The notes below the pieces were generated by a model. The model was not told the origin of the DNA, ran no database searches, and saw nothing but the letters and a program-made list of their open reading frames with translations. A program made the translations under genes and the position numbers. A DNA stretch of 64,000 nucleotides from Arion vulgaris (taxonomy: Eukaryota > Mollusca > Gastropoda > Stylommatophora > Arionidae): contig CM036758.1 of NCBI GenBank assembly GCA_020796225.1, forward strand, positions 74,156,366 through 74,220,365, read 5' to 3'. Positions 42,780 to 53,470 of this stretch are shown here, piece by piece. Within the stretch, counting starts at the first letter, position 1; every line of letters begins with the position of its first letter.

Positions 42780-43150
42780 ATATCTTCCGCGGATTCTCAG
42801 ACTGAGATGGTATGACAAAGTTGCAAACATAGACCTGTGAATAAGAACCGGACAGGAACCCATGATGACCCAGGCAAGAGGAGAAAATGGTGATGGGTTG
42901 GGCATACCCTACGGAAGACACAATCTAGTGTCACTAAACAAGCACTTGAGTGGAACCCGAAGAAAACAAAAAAGAGGACCCCTAAACAGACCTGGAGATG
43001 AAGTCTTCTTGAGGAACTGAAGAGTGCTTGACTGTCATGGGAGACCATAAAGAAAACAACCAGAGACCGAGAAGAGTGTCAAACAACTGTTGAGGCCCTA
43101 TGCTCCACAAGGAACGGAGAGGAATAAGTCAAGTAAGTCAAGTCAATAAA
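42780..43150 (+). mobile_element. LINE-G 3' end, right arm of an inverted pair
   Basis: It runs from 'gattctcagactgagatggt' through 'gggttgggcataccctacgg' and 'ggccctatgctccacaagga' to a tail of three aagtc-type units. Its first ~240 bases are the inverse of 42490-42725. Confidence 0.82.
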
Positions 43151-43388
43151 CATGGTTTGTTATAACATAATTATGAGACAATCTGTATAAACAACTGCCA
43201 TTTGTCAATAAAAATATCTGTAACGTTTAAAGTTCAAACTTATGGGGACATATACATCTCAACTGGTGGCACCCAGTCTAAAGCGGATAATAAAATGAAT
43301 GTCTCATATTGCACTAATGTTCAGAAAGCAACGAAATACATTTCAGAAATTATTATAATGTACTGAACATTTTTTCCCAGAAATTACG

Positions 43389-43474
43389 TTAACACTTTGT
43401 GGACCAAACGTTACACTAAAGGGCATTTTTTACTCTAAAGCAAATGGCTTTTGTCGTGGTCCACCAAGAGTTAA
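43389..43474. mobile_element. Short TTAA MITE (family T2)
   Basis: The ends 'ttaacactttgtggacc' and 'ggtccaccaagagttaa' are inverted repeats carrying TTAA. Total 86 bp. A related element lies at 51.57 kb. Confidence 0.75.
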
Positions 43475-43524
43475 TGTACAGAAAGAATATAAACAAATTT
43501 CAGAAATTACATGAATGTAAATGG

Positions 43525-43775
43525 TGCGACAGATAGATGTCCAAAGGATTGACTTCATTGCATCGGGTTTCCCCATATGGCTCTTTCCCTGTCGGCAGAG
43601 ATGGCATGTCATCTACCGAGATCATTGCCAAAAGCATGAACTCGGTAGCTTCGCAACAATCCTAGGGATCTCATGAAAAATGCACATGTGTCTCGGTCCA
43701 GATTCGAACCCACAACCTGCAGTAAGAGAAGCAAACAACGTAACCACTTTACCATTGAGACTCCCAAATATATGT
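43525..43775 (-). mobile_element. SINE-R copy
   Basis: 'aaaggattgacttcattgca', 'gagatggcatgtcatctacc' and 'cagattcgaacccacaacct' (B-box reversed), with head 'taccattgagactccca'. Confidence 0.85.
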
Positions 43776-43828
43776 AAGACATTACAATAATTTACAGAGA
43801 GAAAAGGAACACATTTTTAGAAATTAGA

Positions 43829-44138
43829 TTAACTCTTTCATGCCACCCGCCGCACACTGCGCCACAGTGGAATTCCGTTGAGTGCCAATCGCTGTACACT
43901 GCACCATTGGAGTTGTTTCCCTTATAAGAAGTCTTTCTAGTTTTACTTCTACTGTTTTTTTAACCTTGTTATTCTAATAGGTTGCCCAGTTTTTCTTAAA
44001 CTTATTATATAATAAGATAAACTTATGTTTATTTGTTGACGAGTAGTTATAATTTTTGTTTTTTTAATTCTTTTTTTTTTGCCTCTCTTGAATTAACTGT
44101 TGAAAAATTGAGGAAATAACTGCGTTTTTTTAAGAGTA
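43829..44138 (+). mobile_element. TTAA MITE (family T1)
   Basis: It begins 'ttaactctttcatgcc' and includes 'cccttataagaagtctttct' and 'ccttgttattctaatagg'. The right terminus is less preserved (taagagtaa). Confidence 0.72.
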
Positions 44139-44159
44139 AATAAAGCAATAAAGAATACA

Positions 44160-45362
44160 TTTTAGAAATTATGTTAAGTTACAGAGAGAAAATAAATATA
44201 TTTAAGAAATGATGTTCTTCTTCTTCTTCTCTTCTTCTGTGCGTTGTTCTTACTACCAATTTTAATCACTCTTTGTGATATGTTTGATCTTTGCCAAGAA
44301 CGTGTATACTTTGCACATTGGTTTGGTAGGCCCCTAAACGCATAGACTTCTACACATTTAGAACACATGCATCCGATTTCAGCCAAACCTCCTTAGTCGC
44401 CTCTTACGACATGCGTGGCAGGTAACAGTGGTTCTATTCTTTACACCCCAAATGTGGGCACCGATAACTACTCGGGTGAGAAATTATGTTAAGTTACAGA
44501 GAGAAAATAAATAGATTTTAAAAATTACATTAATTTAGAAAGAAAAGGAATTAATTTCAGGAATTATGTTAATTTACAGAGAGAAAAGAAATAGGATTAA
44601 AAAATTACATTAAAATAGAGAGAAAAATAGGAGGATTTTAAATATTACATTAAAATAGAGAGAGAAAAAATAGGATTTTAAAAATTACATTAATATAGAG
44701 AGAAAATAAATAGATTTAAATATTACATTAATATAGAGAGAAAATAAATAGATTTAAATATTACATTAATATAGAGAGAAAAGAAATAGATTTAAATATT
44801 ACATTCAAATAGAGAGAAAAGAAATAGATTTAAATATTATTCAAATAGAGAGAAAAGAAATAGATTTAAATATTACATTCAAATAGAGAGAAAAGAAATA
44901 GATTTAAATATTACATTCAAATAGAGAGAAAAGAAATAGATTTAAATATTACATTCAAATAGAGAGAAAAGAAATAGATTTAAATATTACATTAATATAG
45001 AGAGAAAAGAAATAGATTTAAATATTACATTAATATAGAGAGAAAAGAAATAGATTTAAATATTATTCAAATAGAGAGAAAAGAAATAGATTTAAATATT
45101 ACATTCAAATAGAGAGAAAAGAAATAGATTTAAATATTACATTAATATAGAGAGAAAAGAAATAGATTTAAATATTATTCAAATAGAGAGAAAAGAAATA
45201 GATTTAAATATTACATTCAAATAGAGAGAAAAGAAATAGATTTAAATATTACATTCAAATAGAGAGAAAAGAAATAGATTTAAATATTACATTCAAATAG
45301 AGAGAAAAGAAATAGATTTAAATATTACATTCAAATAGAGAGAAAAGAAATAGATTTCAGAA
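44160..45362. repeat. 38 bp tandem array with a degenerate left flank
   Basis: The unit from about 44700 is 'aaatagagagaaaagaaata' + 'gatttaaatattacattc'; some units lack four bases (tattattc). About 18-22 recognisable copies. Left of 44700 units are older and variable, and traces extend to about 43.3 kb and 46.3 kb among insertions. Confidence 0.93.
44212..44478 (-). mobile_element. SINE-F copy
   Basis: 'gtgatatgtttgatctttgc' to 'ccgataactactcgggtg'. On both sides is 'gaaattatgttaagttacag'-type array sequence, so it inserted into the degenerate array; agaaatgatg/agaaattatg may be its TSD. Confidence 0.85.
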
Positions 45363-45439
45363 ATTATATTAATGTAGAGAGTGCAAAAAAATAGATTTAA
45401 GAAACTACAATAAATGTATGTGATGGGGGAGGGAATTTG

Positions 45440-45712
45440 ACAATAGTGAAGTTGATCACACTCTGTGCTAGGACCACATGCTGTGGTAACGCCAGAGTTC
45501 GAGACTAGCTTAGCTAAAAGGATGTAAACATTTTCGTTATGCACTCGGTACATGATTGCACGACACGAGACCCTGATCCTTTAATTGGGAATCTAAATTA
45601 CAATTACATCTGAAATGGCAGTAAAGCTCCCATTAATGGTGAGAGTCTTCATGCAAAAATAATTGAATCACCATAATAGGTGCCACGACCACACCTGAAT
45701 TCATACAATAAT
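45440..45712 (+). mobile_element. SINE-U copy
   Basis: 'tagtgaagttgatcacactc', 'agagttcgagactagcttag' and 'ttacatctgaaatggcagta' match the copy at 29.64-29.94 kb. Confidence 0.65.
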
Positions 45713-45739
45713 GTACAGGGACCAAAATAGAAGTTTCCA

Positions 45740-46203
45740 ACCTTGAGATGCTTACATCGATCTGTCGTCCTGTTCATGCGAGTGTTTACGGTAATGAGAG
45801 AGCGGACAGACTTGCATCAATAGCATCGACTGTTGGGGAGTTGGAGATGAATAAGGAGGATGTTCTTTGGTTTCTTCATGACTATCTGTTGGAAGAAGAC
45901 ACTACAATAGATGTTGAATCGATCCAGCGATTTCAGCAGTTTGGAGTAACCTGTTGTATATGTAGAACTCGATGCCTGAGGGGCAGAGTGAGGAGTGTGT
46001 TTAAACAGCAAGCCACAAAAACCATCAATATGCATACTCTTCTATATCTGTTGGGGAGACTGAGCACCTATGGGTCTGCCCTGAGTGCAGTGAGCCACAA
46101 GAACCATCAGTATGCATACTCTTCGATATCTGGTGGAGGAGACTTAGCACATATGGGTCTGCCCAGCGTGCAATGAAGTCAGTTTAGTAACCAATAACCA
46201 ACT
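45740..46203 (+). mobile_element. LINE-K1 RNase H and C-terminal fragment
   Basis: The plus frame is open for 142 codons. It reads 'VHASVYGNERADRLASIAST', the last RNase H block with intact N-E-x-A-D, then 'LEEDTTIDVESIQRFQQFGV' and 'TCCICRTRCLRGR'. An 82 bp direct duplication (from 46011 and 46093) lies near the end. The 3' end is 'agtttagtaaccaataacca'. It is the longest K1 copy here and still 5' truncated. Confidence 0.82.
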
Positions 46204-46209
46204 TAGACT

Positions 46210-46600
46210 AAACAAAAAACATTTAAGAAATTAAAATTATACACAGAAAGCAATAGAATAAATTTAAGAAATTACAATAATGTACAAGGGACAATGCAAT
46301 AATAGAATGTAAAAATGACAACCGTGACAAAGTATTAGAGATGGACAAAAATGTAATGATTTAACATAATGGAATAACTTGACAAATATAACAATGGTGA
46401 CATTAAAACAATAAACTAAGTTACTGAATATAATGGAATAATTCTAAAATATAGTGTTTAATATGTTTCCAATTGATAAATCTAAGTTAATGAAATATGT
46501 TTTATTCAGTGAGTGCAATTCATTTTAAAAAAAACAGATTAAGGAAGTATTGTTAAATCTAAATTAATGAAATATGTATTACTCAGCGAGTGTATTTCAT
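46210..46600. other. Degenerate array flank, no gene
   Basis: Phrases like 'tttaagaaattacaataatgtac' and a pair of 'aaattaatgaaatatgt' repeats suggest decayed tandem repeats. Confidence 0.45.
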
Positions 46601-46604
46601 AAAA

Positions 46605-46860
46605 AAAACAACAGATTAAGTGGTTTCAACACCTGACAAGAATGCCCCAGTATCAACTACCACAGAGAGCCACACAGAAAACGTATAATGAGTATACAGC
46701 AAGAGGAAGACCACACAAAAGATGGAGTGATGGCATAAAGAACAGCCATAAGAAAATGAATAACAGCTTACAAAGTGCATTAAAACAAGCACAAACAAGA
46801 TCGCTACATTCCCCCCAACACTTCAATAAATTGGTGGAAGAGAAGAAGAAGTGAGTGTTT
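46605..46860 (+). mobile_element. LINE-H C-terminal fragment
   Basis: The plus frame reads 'MPQYQLPQRATQKTYNEYTA' then 'RGRPHKRWSDGIKNSHKKMN', ending 'FNKLVEEKKK'. The GRPxxRW motif is typical of LINE tails. It is related to 'LPTDSAPQRAMLIRYNEYKA' at 58.0 kb. Confidence 0.78.
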
Positions 46861-46921
46861 GCATAGAAGTTTAATTAATATCGATACTAGGAAATACGTT
46901 TTTTTAAACAAGCTGTTGGTG

Positions 46922-47368
46922 GTCTCTGTGACTTGGAGGTAAGGTGCTCACCTTTTGCTCCAAATATACTCGGTTCGTTCCCTGTGATGGGCGCTCAGGA
47001 TATTTTTCCAGAGATCCATGATCTCAATGTTGATGAGATCGAGTTCTTAGTTTCATCAGAGAAGAAGGATCAAATGTAGCTGCTATGTTCAAGTTGAAGC
47101 TGTAAAAGAACCCACGGGCCCAGCATGTTCGTAGCGCGTTGGACTACGGGTGACTTGTTCTCTGTAAGTGCGGGTTCAACTCCACGGACTGGCACAAAAG
47201 CTACAGGTTCCCCAGATTTATGGTGTTCGTGGCACCGAGCCGAAGGGTTACGATGTCCATGACACAGAGCCGAAGAGCTTTCAGCTCAAGTGCTTCTGGA
47301 TCGGAAGAAAAAAAAAAAAAAGAACCCACGGCAGTTGAAAATTAATAAAAGTAGACTGAAAAGTGGCT
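46922..47368 (+). mobile_element. SINE-A, split by SINE-B
   Basis: The tRNA-like head 'ggtctctgtgacttggaggt' with B-box-like 'ctcggttcgttccctgtg' runs to 'ctgtaaaagaacccacgg'. After SINE-B it continues 'gcagttgaaaattaataaaa'. Confidence 0.85.
47118..47317 (+). mobile_element. SINE-B inside SINE-A with 14 bp TSD
   Basis: The head is 'cagcatgttcgtagcgcgtt', the B-box 'gggttcaactccacgg', and the tail is an A run. The flanks aaaagaacccacgg (47104-47117 and 47318-47331) are identical, though the As of the right copy merge with the tail. Confidence 0.92.
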
Positions 47369-47374
47369 GCAGGG

Positions 47375-47462
47375 GGCAAAAGTGGATTTTGGGATGATTG
47401 CTGCATCGGAGAATGGAACATTCATAGGAATGCCCAATGTGTCATAACATTGATTGAATAAC
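47375..47462 (+). mobile_element. LINE-Q 3' end
   Basis: 'gtggattttgggatgattgc' to 'atgcccaatgtgtcataaca' matches 6.06 kb. Confidence 0.6.
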
Positions 47463-47639
47463 ATAAGAATAGAGTAGTGGGTGCCCAAGTAGTAAGGATG
47501 TAAACCACTAAATGTAAGTGTTGGTTTTTTTTGTCATTGTCAAATGAAAAGTTAGTGAGAAAATTGCAGAAAACATTATGAAAATCTTGAAAATGTCAAA
47601 AGACTGTGAAAGAACTGACTAGATATTGAAAGTCTTTCA

Positions 47640-47872
47640 GGCGCCGGTCTCCGTGGCTAAGCCTTGCGTTCTGAAGGTAGTGAGTTTGAATCCGAATCGT
47701 TCGCCTCAGTTCACAAGAGCATATTTTTCCCTACGATTGTTGCTGAAGCTATGGAGTTTGTGTTTTGTGCAATACTCTCGGTAGGTGGCATGTCATATCC
47801 GCAGAGAGAGACTGAGCCGTATTGGGTAAAAACCCGATACAATGATCTCAATCCTTCAGCTTTAGTCTTTCA
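47640..47872 (+). mobile_element. SINE-R copy
   Basis: The head 'ggtctccgtggctaagcctt' (a shortened A-box region), then 'gtgagtttgaatccgaatcg', the body and the end 'tctcaatccttcagcttt'. Confidence 0.85.
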
Positions 47873-48055
47873 GGCATGCTGTGATGAGTCACATTTAGAA
47901 AAAGATATGATATATGACAATTATAAGTTTGTTTATGATTCCCAGTGTGATGAGAAAGAGGGGCTTATGTGTAGCATGAACTTGATCGGGTCAGTTGCAT
48001 ATAAAAGATTGGGAACCATGCACTTTGATGACATCACCAACAAGTATGATGTATA
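47868..48055 (+). other. Open, protein-like segment between two SINEs
   Basis: A frame reads 'FQACCDESHLEKDMIYDNYK', 'FVYDSQCDEKEGLMCSMNLI' and 'GSVAYKRLGTMHFDDITNKY'. Its balanced, charged composition looks coding-like, but both ends run into SINEs (R left, E right) and I recognise no family. It could be an exon scrap, a transposon protein fragment or chance. Confidence 0.25.
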
Positions 48056-48335
48056 TCTGAGAGTCGCAGTAGCGTAGTTGTTAGTGAGCTCATTTCTTAG
48101 GATAGTGGTCAGGGTTCAATTCTACAAGTAGGCGTGGAATTTTTTCCGACCGTAATGACTCTACGGTCGACCCAGCCTCAATCAGGTACCAGGAAAAGCA
48201 CTGGGAAGTAAAGGAGGCTGGCGTGATGTTAACTACATCACCCATCGTGTGCCGATGGTCAATGAAAAATACGGACCTAACACCGTATTATCCTATATAC
48301 CTCATGGTATACAATTGGTTCCTTTACTTACGTAT
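48056..48335 (+). mobile_element. SINE-E copy
   Basis: 'gtcgcagtagcgtagttgtt', B-box 'cagggttcaattctacaag', then the body to 'caattggttcctttactt'. Confidence 0.87.
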
Positions 48336-48424
48336 TTTACTTAAGATTTATATCTCAGTCTAACGTTCAGACTAACTGTTGATTTTACTGTGACTGAACA
48401 ACTGTTTACAACAGTGTGGTCTTT

Positions 48425-48860
48425 TGGGAGTGAACTTTTGGGTGCGGATGTACGACGCTCACCTCTTGCCTGAGACATTTTCCAGTGATCCCTGCTCTTA
48501 TCTTAATATATGTGAGATCAAGTTCATAGTCCTATAAGAGATAGACAATGAAATGGAGGTTTCATGTTCAAGTTCAGCAAGTAAAAGAACCCTTGGCAGT
48601 TAAATACCAATAACAGGCTAGAATGCTGCTGCCTGAGTAAAATTCTTTAAAAATGTAATAATTAAATTTAGACACACATTCATCATACTTATAATTACAT
48701 CTGGGACCCTAGCCAGTGCTACAGAGTTCGTGCACTGTGGCCGAGATCTTTCTGTGCAAGAATGGGATCGGAGCACACATTGTTATTCATTTTAGAGCAA
48801 TAATTATCAATCAATCAATAAATCAATCAATCAATCAATCAATCAATCAACCAATCATGC
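48425..48860 (+). mobile_element. SINE-A, full length with long (ATCA)n tail
   Basis: The order is: head region (gtacgacgctcacctcttgc), middle (gatcaagttcatagtcctat, 'gtaaaagaacccttggcag'), 3' domain (gggaccctagccagtgctac) and a tail of at least ten aatc/atca units. This copy defines the plus-strand order of the family. Confidence 0.87.
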
Positions 48861-49164
48861 ATGAGGGAGCAATTGAACTGATTTCAAAATTATAAAATTG
48901 TAGAAGGAGCAATAAAATAGAATTTAGTATTAGAAATATGCACACATAAAAATCTACTTTAAACACATCTACATTTGGTCTACATCTAAAGCACACAAAA
49001 TAAACACAACAAAAATAATGCAACAGTACTAGGAAAAAACATGTAAAAACAAACATATCGTGCACATTTCAACAATAAAAAAACATTTCCTGAAAGAAAA
49101 AAGAACGGGCAATTCGTTACTTTAGGTGGCTCTGAAACCAACACACACATAAATATATATAATA

Positions 49165-49250
49165 AAAGTGCATAGAACAAGCACACACAAGATCACTACA
49201 TTTCCCCCACTAACAATTCTATAAAGAAGTAAATGGTTGAAGAGAAGAAG
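49165..49250 (+). mobile_element. LINE-H 3' end
   Basis: 'gaacaagcacacacaagatc' and 'ggttgaagagaagaag' align with the end of the copy at 46.8 kb. Confidence 0.6.
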
Positions 49251-49599
49251 ATATATATCAGACATATTAGGTAAATTTAAAAAAACGACACAATTATTCC
49301 AAAAATATAATGATAACTGATATGATTCTTCATTTCTATTTTAACAATATGGTCGGAATGTCAGCATGTAAAATATGGTGTCGAGTCGAAAAATAAGTTG
49401 AGTATCTGAACGAATGTCCACCACAAAAACACAAAAGGAGAGAAAAACATAGCATAACAACATTGTGATGATTGTATATAAAATTGTGTATAACCAATTT
49501 AAATTTTAGTAATTTTTATCAGTAATGCCTGAAATTTATTCACAATCTACATTTTGTCATGGCTGGTAAATGTACTTCTTTTTTCTTTTTATTCTTTGA

Positions 49600-49818
49600 G
49601 GAGTGTCTGGTCGAATGGATTAGAACGCAGCTCCCGTGAGGAAGACCCATGTTCAATCCACGGTAAGGCACATGACATTTTTCTGCAAGGGCATAAAGAA
49701 AAATCCCAACCTGAAAAGTTTTGCGCCGACTGTACGAGCCATGAGGGCCATTAAATTCCTCAGGCACTCGTTCCCCCAGTCCTGCACTACCATAAAAAGT
49801 AGTACAACAGGCAGTAAT
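49600..49818 (+). mobile_element. SINE-C, only complete plus-strand copy
   Basis: The head is 'tgtctggtcgaatggattag' with B-box 'atgttcaatccacgg'. The body includes 'gcataaagaaaaatcccaac' and 'gactgtacgagccatgaggg'; the end is 'acaacaggcagtaatgaaag'. Confidence 0.85.
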
Positions 49819-49844
49819 GAAAGATTCTTATTCATTTCTGTTTG

Positions 49845-50040
49845 AAATGAATTACCAAAGACAGGATTAGAACCACAAAACTTAATTTCTTACGGCACCC
49901 ATTGCTTAGCTCTACAGACAAGCATTTTTAAGAACACGTCCTGCTGGCTGTGTTCTTAAAACCGCGCATCAGTAGAGCTAGGCAATGGGTGCCGTAGAAT
50001 AAAGATTTGTGGTTCAAATCCTGTGTTTGGAATTTGTTTT
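49845..50040. repeat. Foldback of two inverted tRNA-like sequences
   Basis: The left arm (49849-49917) is the inverse of the right arm (49970-50036). Both contain 'acggcacccattgc' / 'gcaatgggtgccgt', and on the right arm 'gtggttcaaatcctg', a B-box. The space between also pairs: 'tttttaagaacac' with 'gtgttcttaaaa'. The whole could form one long hairpin. Confidence 0.85.
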
Positions 50041-50335
50041 CCAGAAGCCCTAATACTTGTACACAGTCTATTTATTGATCATATTTATTGACTAGGTAGT
50101 TCCCCAAGGGTTCTTAGAAAACCTCCTTATTCTCTTTCTGTTTTAAATGGAACCCATAGGGTGAAACTTACCAATAATATTTATATTAGTTTTCAATTCA
50201 GTGTTTCTAAAGGAACATAGAGTTGAACTGATTCCTAACACTACATCATTTTTTCAATGCAGTTTCTGTAATGATAACATATATGTGCTTTTGAACAGAA
50301 GAGTTATAGAAGAGTCCTCTGTATATCATTGACAG
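50041..50335. other. No clear feature
   Basis: No match found. Confidence 0.35.
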
Positions 50336-50339
50336 AGAG

Positions 50340-50640
50340 AACAAATAGATCTATCCAGAAAGAAATCAAAATCATAGAAAACTGGCTGATGCTTTAAATA
50401 AGAAAGAGAAAATTGAGGTGTTTTGAACATATAAAAAAACCGAAGGGCTGGAGAAGACCATCATGGAAGGAGGTATCCCAGCAAAGAGAAGAAGACCATG
50501 AAAGATTATGGATTCAGGATATAACTGATGGTTTGAACATGACGGCTACAGACGCCTATGAGAGAGAGAAATTCTGAAGGACTGTTGGGGTGGAAAATTT
50601 CTGCTCAGGACAAGCTATTTGATGCTGATGATCTGTAACA
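50340..50640 (+). mobile_element. Decayed LINE-I fragment
   Basis: 'tgaacatataaaaaaaccga', 'gctggagaagaccatcatgg' and 'gaagaccatgaaagattatg' give 'EGLEKTIMEGGIPAKRRRP' in one frame, comparable to LINE-I (GLERTLLEGRVPGRRGRP). Confidence 0.65.
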
Positions 50641-50784
50641 CAGCCATTTTTAGATATTTGGTCTGTTAGCCCTAACCCAAGCCCTGATAACGTTGGGGAA
50701 TATATTGTCCCATAGAAAACACATTTGCTTAGATAGGTTACTTATAATGTTTTATGTTCTGTTCATACTTCTGTTAGCTTGAGT

Positions 50785-51010
50785 TGGGGTACTATTTGCA
50801 AGAAAGTCAGCACATTCGTTGCCCTGTACTGCAACATGTCTATGTGTGTACAGTCAAGTCAGTGTCTTGAGACCTCTGAATGCTGTCCGCCCATTCCGCG
50901 TGCAGACTTGTAGATTCAATCCTTTAAAGCATATTCATCCAGTCCGATATGCATTCGTCACCAGTGATGAAGACTCCTGTGATCATCTGAAAGATAACTA
51001 CTTGGGTCGA
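50785..51010 (-). mobile_element. LINE-Q RNase H fragment
   Basis: The minus strand reads 'LHAEWADSIQRSQDTDLTVH' and, across a stop, 'VAVQGNECADFLAN', an RNase H GNExAD block. It is homologous to 5.73-5.87 kb. Confidence 0.7.
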
Positions 51011-51297
51011 GTCATTCTATAGATGACTGCTAACTTGATGTGAGTTTGGAATGCTCTTAGATTCCGTGGGCAGAAAATTGTAGCAATTATTGGATATTTT
51101 ATTGCTTTTATGGTTGTTTCCTCTCTTGTGCTGTTGTAGTTCTGTATGCCTCACAAACCACTGCACCATGACAAAGTAATGTGTGCCAAGTCGCTCGGTC
51201 TAGCCCTGCAGCATCCCATGTATTAATATAACTATGCAAATAACAACTTACTAAGGAAGGTTGTCCATTGGGCTTTCAACCTTATTATGTAGAATAT

Positions 51298-51545
51298 ATT
51301 GTTATTGGTTATTAAACTGACATCACAGCGCTCCAGGCAGACCTATAGGTGCTCAGTCCCCGCCAAACAGATGTTAAAGGGTATGCATACTGATGGTTCC
51401 TGTGACATACTGATGGTTCCTGTGACATACTGATGGTTCACTTGCTAAACACACTCCTCTCTCTGTCCCTCATGCATCCAGCTCTTCTTGTACAAAATGT
51501 AATTCCAAAACTCGTTAAATCGCTGGATTAATTTAACATAAAAAA
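51298..51545 (-). mobile_element. LINE-K1 3' fragment with internal triplication
   Basis: K1 motifs run from 'ttattggttattaaactgac' to 'cgttaaatcgctggattaat'. The phrase 'catactgatggttcctgtga' is repeated three times at about 51388-51442. Confidence 0.8.
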
Positions 51546-51567
51546 ATATATGGTTAAAAAAAAAAAA

Positions 51568-51711
51568 TTAACTCTTAGTGTACCAGGACAAAAACCATGC
51601 TTTTACAAGCCATTTGTTTTTAGAATAAGAACGTCCTTTTAGTGTGGCTCCTTGTAAAAAGGCGTCCAATCTAAAGCCACATTATGTGGCATTTGGTCCA
51701 CAAGGAGTTAC
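51568..51711. mobile_element. TTAA MITE (family T2)
   Basis: The ends 'ttaactcttagtgtacc' and 'ggtccacaaggagttac' are inverted. The right TTAA has become TTAC. Confidence 0.65.
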
Positions 51712-51989
51712 AAAAACACATACATGATTTAGTAGACTTCCTAAATATAAACCTAATGAAGACATATCTCCATGTCTCATTTGGAGTTGGACAAAAAATG
51801 AATGTTGACCATAAAGCATAGTTGTCTTACATGTAAAAAATGTTCATTTCAAGTTAAACCCATAAGCAACATGCTTTTTTTTATTACAAATTATTTTTGT
51901 TTCACTAATGCTAAGATATTGGAATGACCTATCTAGCGAATATAATATCTTAAGTGACAAAAAGATTATTTGATATTGAGGTGTTCAAT

Positions 51990-52475
51990 AAAATGACATC
52001 AATAATTCATGACAAATTATCAGCAAATTTATGACAATGTGGTGTTTTCAAAGACATTATCAACAAACTTATGACAATGTGGTGTTATCAAAGACATCAA
52101 CAAATTTATGAAAATGTGGTGTTTTCAAAGACATCAATAAATTTATGAAAATGTGGTGTTTTCAAAGACATCAATAAATTTATGAAAATGTGGTGTTTTC
52201 AAAGACATCAATAAATTTATGAAAATGTGGTGTTTTCAAAGACATCAATAAATTTATGAAAATGTGGTGTTTTCAAAGACATCAATAAATTTATGAAAAT
52301 GTGGTGTTTTAAAAGACATCAATAAATTTATGAAAATGTGGTGTTTTCAAAGACATCAACAAATTTATGAAAATGTGGTGTTTTCAAAGACATCAATAAA
52401 TTTATGAAAATGTGGTGTTTTCAAAGACATTATCAACAAACTTATGACAATGTGGTGTTGTTTTAGAAAAACATC
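51990..52475. repeat. 37 bp minisatellite, about 12 copies
   Basis: The unit is 'gacatcaataaatttatgaa' + 'aatgtggtgttttcaaa'. Variant units at both edges (tatcaacaaacttatgacaatg) are more divergent than the centre. Confidence 0.94.
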
Positions 52476-52629
52476 AACAAATCTATGACAATATGGTAAT
52501 GTCATGGAATATGATCTGACTTATGACATTATGACATTATGACATAATGACATTATGGTGCTGAAGAAGAAATCAATCAATTATAACAATGTTGCATCTC
52601 CCAATAAATTATCAACACATTAATGATAT

Positions 52630-53040
52630 TTTACCACACTAGAAATTATGAAAAAATTGCAATATTTAGGTGTCAAACAAGACGGCGGAAATTGCCAACT
52701 TGGTGATCGAAGTTGGTGCCACTCAAAGTATAAAATAATTACTGAATATTTTGGTGCAACACAAGAAACTATGAAATAGTTATCAATATTTTTGCATCAT
52801 ACAAGGGATTATCACATAATTACTGATATTTTGGTGCTACATGGACACTATAGAATATTCAAATTGAATTTGGGGGTAGTCTCATTCGGAAACTATACAT
52901 TTACTGATAGATAATTTGGTTGCTGTGCAGTGTGTAAATTATAAAATATTTTCTGATATTTTAGTGTTGTGGAAACTGCAAAAATATTTACTTGTATTTT
53001 GGTGTCTTGCAAGAAACTATTAATTACAATCCCTATTGCC
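52630..53040. repeat. Degenerate 'ATTTTGGTG' satellite
   Basis: The phrases 'actgatattttggtg' and 'caagaaactat' or similar recur with a period of about 35-55 bases. The same motif returns at 53.27, 56.94 and 57.24-57.57 kb. Confidence 0.7.
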
Positions 53041-53045
53041 TGTGT

Positions 53046-53272
53046 TTTGTTGGGGTCCGCAAGGAGAGCAAATAATAGTAACACTGCTACCTATGAGGCA
53101 TGTCGTAAGAGGCGACTGAGATAGGCGCCTAGGGAAGCTACATCAAGCGTCACAGAAACCGGATGTGCTGGCCTACTTGTAGGTGCATAACTGGCACAAT
53201 GTACAATCACATACAGATCATAAGGAGTGGTTTAACAAAAGGTTGATATGGAGCGTTCAAAGAAGAATAAAA
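53046..53272 (+). mobile_element. SINE-J copy
   Basis: 'ggggtccgcaaggagagcaa', 'tcgtaagaggcgactgagat', 'ctggcctacttgtaggtgca' and 'ttgatatggagcgttcaaag', in order. Confidence 0.87.
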
Positions 53273-53317
53273 CGCCAATATTTTGGTACAACACAAGAAA
53301 TTATCTAAACATTTATA

Positions 53318-53470
53318 TGACAGGACACCTGCTGCCTTGCAGGTAGGCTGGGGACAGCTGAAGGCTGACGGAGAGCAAACCCAGTAAACATTGGCTGAAA
53401 CCGGACACGTCGCTGAAGGATAAGCAATAGAGCTCCAAATGACGCTGAATGATGTGACGTAAAATAAAAT
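53318..53470 (+). repeat. Repeat-L copy
   Basis: 'acctgctgccttgcaggtag' to 'ggataagcaatagagctcca' and 'gatgtgacgtaaaata'. It lacks the (GA)n tail. Confidence 0.68.
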
